In this document: in pieces, positions 44,997 through 54,679 of the stretch | Layout: each line of letters starts with the position of its first letter | Position numbering within the stretch: position 1 is the first letter of the stretch | Source: Lachnospiraceae bacterium | GTDB lineage: Bacteria; Bacillota; Clostridia; Lachnospirales; Lachnospiraceae | Assembly (NCBI GenBank): GCA_902363675.1 | Contig: CABJAV010000003.1 | Location: forward strand, 62,001-126,000 | Length of the DNA: 64,000 nt | Direction: 5' to 3' | Translations under genes and position numbers: made by a program | The notes under the pieces: generated by a model | What the model was told of the DNA's origin: nothing | Database searches by the model: none | Seen by the model: the letters and a program-made list of their open reading frames with translations, nothing else

Positions 44997-46691
44997 TTAA
45001 TTCCAATGCTGATCCTTGAACACAATCTTACGATATGTCTCAAAGTCTACCCATTTATTGAAGAAATTCTCAGAAATGCTTTCGCCTTCTGCGGCAAGTT
45101 CTGTCTTAAATGCATCAATATCTGCTGCGGACTGTGCATGAACAGCAAATCCACGTCCGTTGATTACCGGCACATCCTGATAGCTGTAATCAGCCAGTGG
45201 AATGATCGCTGTAATCTTTTTGTCGCGTACAGATACGGCTACCTGATCACGAAGAACTACAATATCGAAAGAATCCGGATACTGGTAAGATTCTCCGCTG
45301 ACCGGAATCTCATCACCGATTGTGTAGGTATTTCCGGATGGATGCACTTTAAATACGGTCATGCTCTCGAGGTCGTAATAGAACTCTTCAAAAATGTCTC
45401 CGTTTGCTTTCAGATTTCCGGATACAAAAGCACATTTTACGTCTTTGCTCTCATCAAGTTCCGGATTTTCTACTACACCACATGCAGATGTCATGTTTGT
45501 GATACGGTCAATCAGAATCAGCTCACCCAATGTCTTGTGTGTCAGGAATGCATCGAGTACGATTTCTTCCTGAAGAACGATATCACATACAGCAATCTCA
45601 TTCTTTTTCAGGCGTCCGACCGGAATGTATTCTCCGGTATTGACATCAATCTTGTACTGGATATTCTTCAGGATACCAGGAATGGTCTTGGTTCCGAGTT
45701 TTACCAGATAATCTTTGCCCACGGTAAGTTCCTGATCATCCATCCACAGAATGGTCGCTGTAAAGTTCTTGCTGACCGGCAGGTGTGTTGTTGTCAGAAC
45801 ACAACCTCTCGAAACGTCCACCTCCTTATCGAGCTGAATGGTTACCGGACGACCTTCATCTGCAGTATCTGCATTCTTGTCACCGACCAGAATGCTCTTT
45901 ACCTTTGCATGCTCATTGCTTGGCAGGGTAATAATATCATCGCCAACGGAAATGCTTCCGCTCTCGATCTGTCCCTGAAAACCACGGAATGTATGATCCG
46001 GACGGCATACACGCTGTACCGGCATATAAAAGCCCTCTTCCTGCTTTTTCTCGCTGACATCAATATCTTCAAGATATGAAAGAAGTACTTCTCCCTTGTA
46101 CCAGTCCATCTTGTCGGAACGCTTTGTTACGTTGTCTCCTTCCGTTGCAGAAACCGGAATGATTTTGACACTTGCAAGGGAAAGTTCCTTAGATAACTCG
46201 TCAATCTGTGCCACGATCTCGTTAAAGCGTGCTTCGCTGTAATCTACCAGATCCATTTTGTTTACTGCAAAGACAAAATATTTGATTCCCATGAGGGAGC
46301 AGATTCTTGCGTGTCTTCTTGTCTGTACCAGCACGCCCTGCTTTGCATCTACAAGGATTACTGCAAGGTCTGCAAAGGAAGCACCTACTGCCATGTTTCT
46401 TGTATATTCTTCATGTCCCGGTGTGTCTGCTACGATAAAGCTTCTCTTATCGGTTGTGAAATAACGGTAAGCAACGTCGATTGTGATACCCTGCTCACGC
46501 TCTGCCATCAGTCCGTCCAGAAGGAGGGAATAATCGATGGCTCCACCACGGCTTCCCACTTTTGAATCAAGTTCCAGTGCTTTTTCCTGATCTGCGTAAA
46601 GCAATTTAGAATCATATAAAATATGTCCGATCAGTGTGGACTTTCCATCGTCGACACTGCCACAGGTAATAAATTTAAGTAATCCGCTCAT
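44997..46691 (-). CDS. cysN: Sulfate adenylyltransferase subunit 1 (GTPase) with an extended C-terminus
   Basis: CysN is the GTPase that drives APS synthesis by CysD. It has G1 GSVDDGKST (11-19), the AEREQGITIDVAYRYF switch region, G3 DTPGHE and G4 NKMD, followed by EF-Tu-like beta-barrel domains. At 564 residues it is about 90 longer than E. coli CysN; after the last barrel (LILIDRITNMTSACGVVE) come about 145 extra residues without a P-loop, so this is not a fused APS kinase. The start was chosen at MSGLLKFITCG, one base after the cysD stop. Confidence 0.94.
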   Translation of the reverse strand: MSGLLKFITCGSVDDGKSTLIGHILYDSKLLYADQEKALELDSKVGSRGGAIDYSLLLDGLMAEREQGITIDVAYRYFTTDKRSFIVADTPGHEEYTRNMAVGASFADLAVILVDAKQGVLVQTRRHARICSLMGIKYFVFAVNKMDLVDYSEARFNEIVAQIDELSKELSLASVKIIPVSATEGDNVTKRSDKMDWYKGEVLLSYLEDIDVSEKKQEEGFYMPVQRVCRPDHTFRGFQGQIESGSISVGDDIITLPSNEHAKVKSILVGDKNADTADEGRPVTIQLDKEVDVSRGCVLTTTHLPVSKNFTATILWMDDQELTVGKDYLVKLGTKTIPGILKNIQYKIDVNTGEYIPVGRLKKNEIAVCDIVLQEEIVLDAFLTHKTLGELILIDRITNMTSACGVVENPELDESKDVKCAFVSGNLKANGDIFEEFYYDLESMTVFKVHPSGNTYTIGDEIPVSGESYQYPDSFDIVVLRDQVAVSVRDKKITAIIPLADYSYQDVPVINGRGFAVHAQSAADIDAFKTELAAEGESISENFFNKWVDFETYRKIVFKDQHWN

Positions 46692-46692
46692 T

Positions 46693-47592
46693 TTAGAAAT
46701 AACCCTCCCTCTTTCTTCGTTCCATGCTGCCGGCTGCCTCGTTGTCAATGACACGGGTCGTACGCTCGGATTCTACAGCACTTAAGGTCTCATCAATGAT
46801 TTCATCCAGTGTAGTTGCATTTGATTCAATACCGCCTGTCAGTGGATAGCAGCCAAGTGTACGGAAACGCACATTCTTGTACTCAATCTTCTCACCCGGA
46901 CGGAGTTTCAGGCGGTCATCATCTACCATGATAATCTGGCCGTCACGCTCGATGACCGGACGTTTTGCTGCAAAGTACAGTGGCACGATATCGATATTTT
47001 CTCTCTTGATGTACTCCCAGATATCGGTCTCTGTCCAGTTAGAAATTGGGAATACACGGATACTCTCTCCCTTATGAATCTTGGAATTGTAAAGTTTCCA
47101 CATCTCCGGTCTCTGATTCTTAGGATCCCACGCATGGTTCTCATTACGGAAAGAGAAGATTCTTTCTTTGGCACGGGACTTTTCCTCGTCACGACGTCCA
47201 CCACCAAATGCAGCAGTAAATCCGTATTTATTCAATGCCTGCTTTAATGCCTGCGTTTTCATAATATCTGTGTAAGCACTGCCGTGGTCAAATGGATTAA
47301 TGCCCTGTTTTACACCATCCTCATTAATATATTCAAGCATTTCTATACCAAGCTTCTTTGCTGTCTCGTCACGGAATTTGATCATTTCCTTGAACTTCCA
47401 TGTTGTATTTACGTGCAGGAATGGAAATGGTGGCTTCTCCGGATAAAATGCTTTCATTGCAAGATGTAACATTACCGAGCTGTCCTTTCCGATGGAATAC
47501 AGCATTACCGGCTTTTCACACTCTGCTGCTACCTCACGGATAATATAGATAGCTTCCGCTTCTAACGCGTCAAGATGCGATAATCGACTCAT
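46693..47592 (-). CDS. cysD: Sulfate adenylyltransferase subunit 2
   Basis: This 299-residue enzyme of the PAPS reductase-like/N-type ATP pyrophosphatase family forms APS from sulfate and ATP in a complex with CysN. It has the PP-loop [14 protein letters not shown], the conserved [13 protein letters not shown] segment ([13 protein letters not shown]), [21 protein letters not shown], and [14 protein letters not shown]. Length is typical. It is followed without a gap by cysN. Confidence 0.97.
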   Translation of the reverse strand: MSRLSHLDALEAEAIYIIREVAAECEKPVMLYSIGKDSSVMLHLAMKAFYPEKPPFPFLHVNTTWKFKEMIKFRDETAKKLGIEMLEYINEDGVKQGINPFDHGSAYTDIMKTQALKQALNKYGFTAAFGGGRRDEEKSRAKERIFSFRNENHAWDPKNQRPEMWKLYNSKIHKGESIRVFPISNWTETDIWEYIKRENIDIVPLYFAAKRPVIERDGQIIMVDDDRLKLRPGEKIEYKNVRFRTLGCYPLTGGIESNATTLDEIIDETLSAVESERTTRVIDNEAAGSMERRKREGYF

Positions 47593-47614
47593 GATTTTCC
47601 TCCTTTGGTTTCCC

Positions 47615-47929
47615 TTAATATTTATTAGAATCTTTCTTGTTGACTACGATAACTTCCTTTGTGCCGTCGGCTTTCTCGATCTGCCAGTTCAACAGATCTC
47701 CTTTACTGGACACGGTCATTTTACTTCCCATGCCACCGATATCTGCACCGAGATAAAAGGATATGGCGCCGAACGCACACTCTTTCAGGCAGGATGCACA
47801 ACCCCAGCAATCCTTTGGATAACGGATATATGCTTTCTTCTCCTCATTCAGTTCGATGAGGCTGCCCGGGCACACAACCGTACACTTTTTACATCCTCTG
47901 CATTTCATGGAATCAATTGCGATGCTCAT
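47615..47929 (-). CDS. aprB: Adenylylsulfate reductase beta subunit (AprB)
   Basis: The 104-residue iron-sulfur protein has two 4Fe-4S sites, Cys10/13/16/20 ([11 protein letters not shown]) and Cys41/44/47/51 ([11 protein letters not shown]). It continues [20 protein letters not shown], a segment I associate with AprB. It passes electrons to AprA. Known dissimilatory AprB proteins are longer at the C-terminus; this short form fits an assimilatory use. It overlaps aprA by 17 bases. Confidence 0.9.
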   Translation of the reverse strand: MSIAIDSMKCRGCKKCTVVCPGSLIELNEEKKAYIRYPKDCWGCASCLKECAFGAISFYLGADIGGMGSKMTVSSKGDLLNWQIEKADGTKEVIVVNKKDSNKY

Positions 47930-49622
47930 ACGTTGTACCTCCTTCTACCAGATCCCGGTATATAATTTCTATCTTTCCATCCACCAGGCGGGAGTTGACA
48001 TAGCGTAACCACTCGTCACTCTTCTGTGGATAATCCAGATTCTCTGCAAAACTATGCCAGCGGGTTTCTTTTCGTGCGCCGAGATGTGCGATCACGGAAA
48101 GGCATACCGTCAGGCGTTCCTTTAATTCATACACAAACATCAGCTCATGCATATCTTCGGCTTTCAGTCCTTCTGCAAGCACCTGCAGCTGTCGGATTTT
48201 TTCTTCCGCCATGGCAAGCTGCTTTCCGTTGAACTGGTAATGTGTACCAATTCCTCCGGCATACTGGTCCATAACTTTCTGCATGGCTTCCTCAAGCTGT
48301 TCTACCGTAAACAGCGCATGTTCTCTCTGAAGGATGGCATCATATTCCGCCGCTTTATCCTCCAATGCCGCAACTGCGACAAGTTCACTCTCCTGTGCCT
48401 CATCTTCTGCCCTGCTTTCGGCATCCAGCTGCTCTACCATACGTAACGCTGCAATCTCACCTTCGACCAGTGCGCCGGTAACATACTTCTGCGGACATCC
48501 GCCTGCCACATCACCTGCTGCAAAAAGCCCGTGAATCGTTGTCTCACGATTCGTGTCCACCCAGTAACCGCTTGCAGTATGACCACCAACGATATAAGGC
48601 TCGGTTCCCTCAATTTCTACATTCTGCCGGCTTGGATTTTTGCCGGCCTCGACCCATTTTAAGGTCTGGCTGGGCGCCATGTTCAAATACGCTTTGCGAA
48701 GAGATTCATCCTGTTCCGGCGTAATGCCCTCTGTCCGCAGATAACACGGTCCACGTCCCTCTAAGTTCTCCTGCACGGTTCCGTACACACGCTGGGAAGT
48801 TGTCAGACCATATTTTGTCTCATACACTTCTCCAAGGGAATTTACCTGCTTTGCACCAACCCCCTGCGCAATCGTTCCGGTCGGTGCGATGGTGTCTTTG
48901 CATCGCAGTGCAATGAAACGCATCTCAAATGTTGTCATCTCTGCACCGCTTCGGATTCCCATGGCATATCCTGCACCTGTATTAAATGGCGGATACCACA
49001 TCTTGTGACGGGAAAAGCCCGGATTGTTCGGCTTATATAATCCAGCTGCACCTCCGGTTGCGATCAGCACTTTCTTTGCCCGGATCTCATAAGCTTTCTG
49101 CTTTGCAATCGAAAATCCATAGGCACCTTCGATGTGATTGTCTTTTACAATATAATCGGTGATATTCAACTGATTGATGACGGTCACATCGGAAAGCTTT
49201 GCTACCGCGTCTGCAAGCAGCGGCTTAAAGTTTTCTCCGTTGATCTTGATGTTCCGGTTTCCTCTGGCAACATACTCTCCATTTTCATCCTTTAAGATGA
49301 CAAGACCAAGCTGTTCCATCTTTGCAGTGACACGGTTGAGTCCCTCCGACATCGTCAGAAGCAGGTCCTCACGGACAATATTGTCTGCATCCTTTTTTGC
49401 GTAATCCACATAATCCTGCGGCTTTCTGCCTTTTACAATATAGGCATTCAAGGCGTTGACACCGGCTGCCAGACAGCCGCTTCGCTTGATGTTTGCTTTC
49501 TCCGCGATCACTACGGAATAATCGGAATGTTCGCGAATCGTCATCGCCGCATAACAGCCTGCGGTACCACCACCTATGATTAATATATCTGTATAAAGAA
49601 CTTCTTTCTGTTCGATCTTCAT
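47913..49622 (-). CDS. aprA: Adenylylsulfate reductase alpha subunit (AprA)
   Basis: The 569-residue FAD enzyme reduces APS to sulfite and AMP. It belongs to the fumarate reductase/succinate dehydrogenase flavoprotein superfamily: FAD motif ILIIGGGTAGCYAAMTI, GGAAGLYKPNNPGFSRHKMWYPPFNTGAGYAMG as in AprA, and the C-terminal FAD loop GLFAAGDVAGGCPQKYVTGAL. Neighbouring aprB, cysD and cysN place it in APS reduction rather than fumarate chemistry. AprA is best known in sulfate-respiring bacteria, but here no dsrAB or qmo genes are nearby. Confidence 0.92.
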   Translation of the reverse strand: MKIEQKEVLYTDILIIGGGTAGCYAAMTIREHSDYSVVIAEKANIKRSGCLAAGVNALNAYIVKGRKPQDYVDYAKKDADNIVREDLLLTMSEGLNRVTAKMEQLGLVILKDENGEYVARGNRNIKINGENFKPLLADAVAKLSDVTVINQLNITDYIVKDNHIEGAYGFSIAKQKAYEIRAKKVLIATGGAAGLYKPNNPGFSRHKMWYPPFNTGAGYAMGIRSGAEMTTFEMRFIALRCKDTIAPTGTIAQGVGAKQVNSLGEVYETKYGLTTSQRVYGTVQENLEGRGPCYLRTEGITPEQDESLRKAYLNMAPSQTLKWVEAGKNPSRQNVEIEGTEPYIVGGHTASGYWVDTNRETTIHGLFAAGDVAGGCPQKYVTGALVEGEIAALRMVEQLDAESRAEDEAQESELVAVAALEDKAAEYDAILQREHALFTVEQLEEAMQKVMDQYAGGIGTHYQFNGKQLAMAEEKIRQLQVLAEGLKAEDMHELMFVYELKERLTVCLSVIAHLGARKETRWHSFAENLDYPQKSDEWLRYVNSRLVDGKIEIIYRDLVEGGTTYEHRN

Positions 49623-49634
49623 ATCGGCTCCTTC

Positions 49635-50693
49635 CTAAATATAGAATACATCATCTACCTGCATCTCCTGATTCTCCACCAGATAGGTCTGATGCTCATC
49701 AAAGATGTATAAACGGTAGATCAGGACATATACTTTTTCGCCAATGGACAACGCATCTTTTTCTAATGAGCGCTCCGCTACAATCTCTATGCCATCAATG
49801 TCCACCACAATATCCAGGTGATTGCCACGGAAAACAATATCTTTGACAATTCCGGTCTCCGTCGCACTGATATAGCGCTCCGGTTCACTTCTGGATAATT
49901 TTACAAATTCCGGACGCAGGACTGCGTGATGCGCGCCTTCTACCGGATCAAATCCTTTTAATTTATCATAATGCTCCACGACGGAGGATCTGCCGATAAA
50001 CTGTGCCACAAACGGCGTATCCGGCGATTTGTAAATCTCCATCGGTGTACCTAACTGCTCGATTCTTCCGTGGTTCGTGATAATGATCTCGTCGGCCACT
50101 TCCACCGCCTCATCCTGGTCGTGGGTTACAAATATGCTTGTGATTCCAAGCTTTGTCACCATCTCTTTGAGCCATGTACGAAGTTCTGTACGCACCTTTG
50201 CGTCAATCGCTGCAAACGGCTCATCCAAAAGTAATACCTGCGGATTCGGTGCAAGCGCCCGGGCAAAAGCCACACGCTGTCTCTGTCCACCGGAAAGCTG
50301 GTTCGGATACCGTTTCTCCATTCCGGAAAGTCCGGTCAGCTCCAAAAGCTCCGTGACGCGTTTTTTAATTTCTTTCTTCGGCATCTTCATCAGTTCAAGA
50401 CCAAATGCCACATTATCATATACCGTCATGTAACGGAACAATGCGTAATTCTGAAATACAAAGCCAATGCCTCTTTTGGCTGCCGGAACATCGTTGACAC
50501 GCTGTCCGTCGATGTAAATATCACCGGAATTCGGTGTCTCAAGTCCTGCGATCATACGAAGCAGCGTTGTCTTGCCACTTCCGGACGGTCCGAGCAATGC
50601 CACCAGTTTTCCTTTTTCAATCCCAAAGCTCACATGGTCGGAAGCCCTGAAATCGCCGTAATTTTTGCAAATATCTTTCATTTCTACGTACAT
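49635..50693 (-). CDS. cysA: Sulfate ABC transporter ATP-binding protein
   Basis: The 352-residue ATPase has Walker A LLGPSGSGKTTLLRMI, signature LSGGQRQRVAFARA, Walker B LLLDEPFAAIDAKVR and the H-loop VTHDQDEAVE. A C-terminal regulatory domain of TOBE type follows residue 240. It powers the CysT/CysW permease encoded next. It is co-directional, 12 bases upstream of aprA. Confidence 0.95.
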   Translation of the reverse strand: MYVEMKDICKNYGDFRASDHVSFGIEKGKLVALLGPSGSGKTTLLRMIAGLETPNSGDIYIDGQRVNDVPAAKRGIGFVFQNYALFRYMTVYDNVAFGLELMKMPKKEIKKRVTELLELTGLSGMEKRYPNQLSGGQRQRVAFARALAPNPQVLLLDEPFAAIDAKVRTELRTWLKEMVTKLGITSIFVTHDQDEAVEVADEIIITNHGRIEQLGTPMEIYKSPDTPFVAQFIGRSSVVEHYDKLKGFDPVEGAHHAVLRPEFVKLSRSEPERYISATETGIVKDIVFRGNHLDIVVDIDGIEIVAERSLEKDALSIGEKVYVLIYRLYIFDEHQTYLVENQEMQVDDVFYI

Positions 50694-50714
50694 TTCTTTT
50701 TCCTCCCATTGTGA

Positions 50715-51575
50715 TTAACGCGGTGCGCTGCTCTTTTTATTTCTATATTCAAAAATGTTGCGGATAACCAGTACAACAATGGCAATCAGTACCAATATTG
50801 ATGATACCGCAAACGCTGCTGTAATAGAAGTATCCGTTCCCGACATGTACAAAGCATCGATCTCAAGAGGAAGGGTAAATGTCTCACCTCTTGTCTTGGA
50901 CAGTGCATTGACTGCACCGAACTCTCCGAGTGCACGGGCCGTACAGAGAATGATTCCATAGATCAGTCCCCATTTCATCTGCGGCAGTGTGATCTTTGTA
51001 AAAATCTTAAATCCACCGGCTCCCATGAGCGCTGCGGCCTCTTCCTCGTCCTTTCCCTCCGCATTCAGAATCGGAATGATCTCACGCGAAACATAAGGAA
51101 AGGTTACAAAAATTGTGGCAAGTACCACACCCGGCAGTGCAAACGTGATACGGATATTCGTTCCGAGCAGATGGTTGATCGCACGAATGCCAGGATATGT
51201 CCATCCCAGTCTTCCGAAGGTCATCAAAAATGCCAGACCAACGATGACCGGAGAGATAGAAAACGGAATATCGATCAAAGTCGCCAGTATCTGCTTTCCA
51301 CGGAAGGAGAACTTTGTCAAAAGCCACGCAGCTACGATTCCGAAGAACGTATTCACAACCACTGCAATCACAGTCGCCAGTAAAGTGACCAGCAGGGCGC
51401 TTTTTACATATTCCGTGGAAATCGCTTCAAGATAAAAGCCGATTCCCTCTTTCAGCGCACTGAATAGAATGGAAAAAAGCGGTAAGATCAGCATGACTCC
51501 AATGAAAAGCACACTGATGGTAATGAGTACTGCCTTTGTTATTTTCTTTTTTCGTTCCTCTCTCTTCTGCTCCAT
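50715..51575 (-). CDS. cysW: Sulfate ABC transporter permease CysW
   Basis: The 286-residue membrane protein has six predicted helices and the ABC-permease EAA loop (GKDEEEAAALMGAGGFKIFTKITLPQ), with ARALGEFGAVNALSKTRGE as in sulfate/molybdate permeases. It pairs with CysT. The N-terminus is strongly basic (MEQKREERKKKITKAV). Confidence 0.94.
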   Translation of the reverse strand: MEQKREERKKKITKAVLITISVLFIGVMLILPLFSILFSALKEGIGFYLEAISTEYVKSALLVTLLATVIAVVVNTFFGIVAAWLLTKFSFRGKQILATLIDIPFSISPVIVGLAFLMTFGRLGWTYPGIRAINHLLGTNIRITFALPGVVLATIFVTFPYVSREIIPILNAEGKDEEEAAALMGAGGFKIFTKITLPQMKWGLIYGIILCTARALGEFGAVNALSKTRGETFTLPLEIDALYMSGTDTSITAAFAVSSILVLIAIVVLVIRNIFEYRNKKSSAPR

Positions 51576-51602
51576 GTGTAAATCCTCTTTGCTTCCATTT
51601 CC

Positions 51603-52454
51603 TTACAATATGTTCGTTCTCGCTGACTGCCGCATCTGTACGATGTTGACCGCCAGAAGAATCAAAAAAGAAAGTATCAGCATTACCAGCGCGATCGCCG
51701 TGGCACTGGCATAATCAATATATCCAAGTTTCTGCATGATGACATAGGATACAACCTGCGTCTGTTCTCTTGCACTGTTTCCCGATATGTAAATAACACT
51801 GCCGTATTCACCGATGCCTCGTGCAAAGGCAAGTCCAAAACCAGTCAGGATTGCCGGCCGAAGTTCAGGTATGATAACTTTATAAAAAGTCTGCATCCGG
51901 GAAGCCCCCAGCATAAATGCGGCCTCCTCATACTGTCCATCCAGCTTTTCAAGTACCGGCTGCACCGCACGAATAACAAATGGAATACCAATAAAAATAA
52001 GTGCGATGATCAGTCCCAAATGTGTATAGGAAACTTTAATTCCAAGTGATGCAAGCGGCTTTCCAAGAATTCCGGTTTCCGAATACATCTTTGACAGCGT
52101 AATACCTGCCACCGCTGTCGGAAGTGCAAACGGCAATTCAATGCATCCATCTAAAATCCTCTTGCATGGAAAATCGTATTTCACCAACACCCAGGCGATG
52201 ATCACTCCAAATATACAGTTGATCAGCGCTGCCACCAGGGAACACAGAATGCTGGTCCGGAAGGCATGCAGGATGTTTTGTTTGGTAACCAGCCGAAAAA
52301 ATTCCGATGGAGACAATTTCAGTGCATATACAAGCACTGAGGCCAATGGAATCAGCACTATGAGCGAAAGCATCGTCACCGTGATTCCCAAAGTCAGGTG
52401 ATATCCCGGGATGACTCTCACTTTTTTTGTCTTTTTAGAAGTCGTAGATTTCAT
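51603..52454 (-). CDS. cysT: Sulfate ABC transporter permease CysT
   Basis: The 283-residue partner of CysW has six helices and the EAA loop (GQYEEAAFMLGASRMQTFYKVI), with FARGIGEYGSVIYISGN. I chose the start MKSTTSKKTKK because GGAGCAATGTTTG precedes it; it overlaps the end of the binding-protein gene by 20 bases, implying coupled translation. Confidence 0.94.
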   Translation of the reverse strand: MKSTTSKKTKKVRVIPGYHLTLGITVTMLSLIVLIPLASVLVYALKLSPSEFFRLVTKQNILHAFRTSILCSLVAALINCIFGVIIAWVLVKYDFPCKRILDGCIELPFALPTAVAGITLSKMYSETGILGKPLASLGIKVSYTHLGLIIALIFIGIPFVIRAVQPVLEKLDGQYEEAAFMLGASRMQTFYKVIIPELRPAILTGFGLAFARGIGEYGSVIYISGNSAREQTQVVSYVIMQKLGYIDYASATAIALVMLILSFLILLAVNIVQMRQSARTNIL

Positions 52455-53475
52455 CAAACATTGCTCCATCGTCAAAATACATCTTGTATGCATTATCCCA
52501 TCCGCCGTAATCTTTGATCGTATACAACCGGATGTTTAAATCAAATGTATCGCCATACTCTTTTAATATTGTTTCATCGCTCGGCCGGTAGCCGTATTCG
52601 GCTGCCAGACGCTGCGCTTTTTCTGTATATAAATAAGAAAGGTATTCCCGGCTAACTTCCTGGGTACCATTGTCGTTGGCATTGTCATCTACAATCGCCA
52701 CACTCGGCTGTGCCAGAATGCTCACGGAAGGATTGATCAGCTCATATTCTCCCGGGTAACTTTTCATCGATGCGATTGCTTCATTTTCCCAGGCAATGAG
52801 AACATCTCCCTTTTTGTTTTCCACGAAGGTTGTCGTAGAACCTCTTGCCCCGGAATCCATAACAGACACCTGCTGATACAGCTTTCGCATGAATTCTTTC
52901 TGCTGCGCTTCCTCTGTATAATGTTCCTTTGCATAGGACAAAGCGGCAAGAAAATTCCAGCAGGCTCCACCACTGCTCTTCGGATCCGGTGTAATGACTT
53001 CTACATTTTTCTGAATAAGATCATCCCAGTCGCGGATCTTTTTGGGATTTCCCTTGCGGACAAGGAAAACGATTGTCGAAGTATATGGGGCAGAATCTTT
53101 ATCGAACTCTTTCTGCCAGCCTTTGTCGATCAGTCCTGTCTGTTCGATCAGTGTGATATCATGCTCCAATGCGAGAGTTACCACATCGGCATTACATCCT
53201 TCCACAACAGATCTCGCCTGTGCGCCGGAACCTCCATGTGATTGGATTACTTCTACTTTCTTTCCATAAGTGTCCTCGTAATATTTTTCAAACAAAGGAT
53301 TGTAGGCTTCGTAAAATTCACGCGTCGGATCATACGACACATTCGTAATTCTTATTACGCCGTCCGAATTTTTTCCACATCCGGTCATCAGAAATACCAG
53401 TACAAACATACAGGCGATCAACGATATTCTGTTTTTCTTTTTTCCTGCACGGTTGTGCTTTGTGATCTGTCTCAT
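52435..53475 (-). CDS. sbp: Sulfate-binding lipoprotein of the ABC transporter
   Basis: The protein (346 residues from the chosen start) has a lipoprotein signal: a basic N-terminus, a hydrophobic stretch and the lipobox LMTGCGKN. The mature part shows sulfate-binding features, DPTREFYEAYNPLFEKYY and SHGGSGAQARSVVEGCNADVV, then RGSTTTFVENKKGDVLIAWENEA. It captures sulfate or thiosulfate outside the cell. The start MRQITKHNRAG, nine codons into the frame, has GGAAGGCAGGAT upstream. Confidence 0.94.
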   Translation of the reverse strand: MRQITKHNRAGKKKNRISLIACMFVLVFLMTGCGKNSDGVIRITNVSYDPTREFYEAYNPLFEKYYEDTYGKKVEVIQSHGGSGAQARSVVEGCNADVVTLALEHDITLIEQTGLIDKGWQKEFDKDSAPYTSTIVFLVRKGNPKKIRDWDDLIQKNVEVITPDPKSSGGACWNFLAALSYAKEHYTEEAQQKEFMRKLYQQVSVMDSGARGSTTTFVENKKGDVLIAWENEAIASMKSYPGEYELINPSVSILAQPSVAIVDDNANDNGTQEVSREYLSYLYTEKAQRLAAEYGYRPSDETILKEYGDTFDLNIRLYTIKDYGGWDNAYKMYFDDGAMFDEIYDF

Positions 53476-53508
53476 ATCCTGCCTTCCCTTTGCATCTGTC
53501 ATTTATTT

Positions 53509-54435
53509 TTAAAACAGTTCTGTGGAGAGGTAACGCTCTCCGGTATCCGGAAGAAGAACCACAATTCGTTTGCCCTTGTTCTCCGGCCGTCTGGCAAGTT
53601 CTGTTGCCGCATAAAGTGCAGCTCCGGAAGAAATGCCAACCAGTAGACCGTCTGTCTTTGCGACCGCCCGTGCGGTGGAAAAAGCGACATCATTGTCTAC
53701 CTTGACAATTTCATCTACCAGACTCATATCCATGACTTTTGGAATGAAACCGGCGCCAATTCCCTGAATCTTATGCGGTCCCGGCTTTTCCCCGGATAAC
53801 ACTGCAGAAGTTGCCGGCTCCACAGCTACAATCTTTACATCCGGATTGTGTTCCCGCAGACCTGCTCCGGTTCCGGTAAGTGTTCCACCAGTTCCCACCG
53901 ATGCAACAAAGATATCCACATTTCCATCGGTGTCTTCCCAGATTTCCTGTGCCGTCGTCTTTTTATGGATTGCCGGGTTCGCTTCATTTTCGAACTGCTG
54001 CGGAATAAATGCGTTTCCGTACTCTTCTTTTAACTGCGCCGCCTTCTCAATCGCTCCCCGCATTCCTGCGCGTCCCTGTGTCAGAACAATTTGGGCACCA
54101 AGCGCACGAACGATTTTTCTGCGCTCCATGCTCATCGTATCCGGCATCGTCAGAATCAGCTGCAGTCCCTTTGCCGCTGTTACAAAAGCGAGACCAATTC
54201 CTGTATTTCCACTGGTCGGCTCAATGATCACGGTATCTTTATTAATCTTTCCGTCTTTGATTCCCTGCTCGATCATGGCATATGCCACACGATCCTTCAC
54301 ACTTCCAAGTGGATTAAAATATTCCAGTTTTGCAACAACCTGCGCATCCAGCGCATTCTCTTTTTCATAATTGGATAATTCCAGCAGCGGTGTATGTCCA
54401 ATCAGCTCCGTCAATTGTTTTGCAATCTTTTCCAT
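53509..54435 (-). CDS. cysK: Cysteine synthase (O-acetylserine sulfhydrylase)
   Basis: The 308-residue PLP enzyme makes cysteine from O-acetylserine and sulfide. It has the PLP lysine in [12 protein letters not shown], the [12 protein letters not shown] substrate loop, the phosphate loop [12 protein letters not shown], and ends [14 protein letters not shown]. It is the first gene of the sulfate operon and its promoter carries a CymR-like element. In Bacillus, CysK also modulates CymR, so a similar loop with the Rrf2 regulator at 39171 is possible. Confidence 0.97.
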   Translation of the reverse strand: MEKIAKQLTELIGHTPLLELSNYEKENALDAQVVAKLEYFNPLGSVKDRVAYAMIEQGIKDGKINKDTVIIEPTSGNTGIGLAFVTAAKGLQLILTMPDTMSMERRKIVRALGAQIVLTQGRAGMRGAIEKAAQLKEEYGNAFIPQQFENEANPAIHKKTTAQEIWEDTDGNVDIFVASVGTGGTLTGTGAGLREHNPDVKIVAVEPATSAVLSGEKPGPHKIQGIGAGFIPKVMDMSLVDEIVKVDNDVAFSTARAVAKTDGLLVGISSGAALYAATELARRPENKGKRIVVLLPDTGERYLSTELF

Positions 54436-54487
54436 TTTTCAGCTCCTTTTGAACCTGAATATTGTCTTTATCAATGAATCTTTGCTT

Positions 54488-54520
54488 ATCATATCCCTTA
54501 ATTCCTATCATGTCAATAGG
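54488..54520 (-). promoter_or_regulatory. cysK operon promoter with overlapping inverted repeat
   Basis: On the minus strand TTGACA (54511-54516) and TATGAT (54488-54493) are 17 bases apart, a near-consensus promoter. CCTAT and ATAGG (54504-54520) form an inverted repeat over the -35 and spacer, followed by AATTAAGG; a bound repressor would exclude RNA polymerase. No SAM riboswitch or T-box fits in the leader. Confidence 0.7.
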
Positions 54521-54622
54521 TTTTATATGATTTTGTCAGATTAAAGTGTTGATGTATTTGAGAAATCCTGGAAAAACAGGCTTTTTATCTATAAATTTAT
54601 CGCTATATACTTGAAATAGAAT

Positions 54623-54666
54623 TGAAAAAATACAGATGCCTGCGATCTTATGTTCACAAGCATCTG
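54623..54666 (-). terminator. Terminator after the thioredoxin reductase-like gene
   Basis: CAGATGC and GCATCTG form a 7-bp stem with a 20-base loop, followed by TATTTTTTC on the minus strand. Confidence 0.7.
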
Positions 54667-54679
54667 CATAGACAGGTTA

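Noticed and set aside
45006..46079. A 357-codon open frame on the plus strand opposite cysN
   Set aside because: It lies entirely antisense to a well-conserved gene, has Cys/Phe/Leu-rich composition typical of a reverse shadow, and no ribosome site.
47615..49622. Fumarate reductase/succinate dehydrogenase flavoprotein and its iron-sulfur partner
   Set aside because: The small partner has two 4Fe-4S motifs of AprB type, and the pair sits between sulfate transport and sulfate adenylyltransferase genes.
54436..54487. SAM riboswitch or T-box before cysK
   Set aside because: The leader is too short and no conserved stems or specifier loop are visible; control by a protein repressor fits better.
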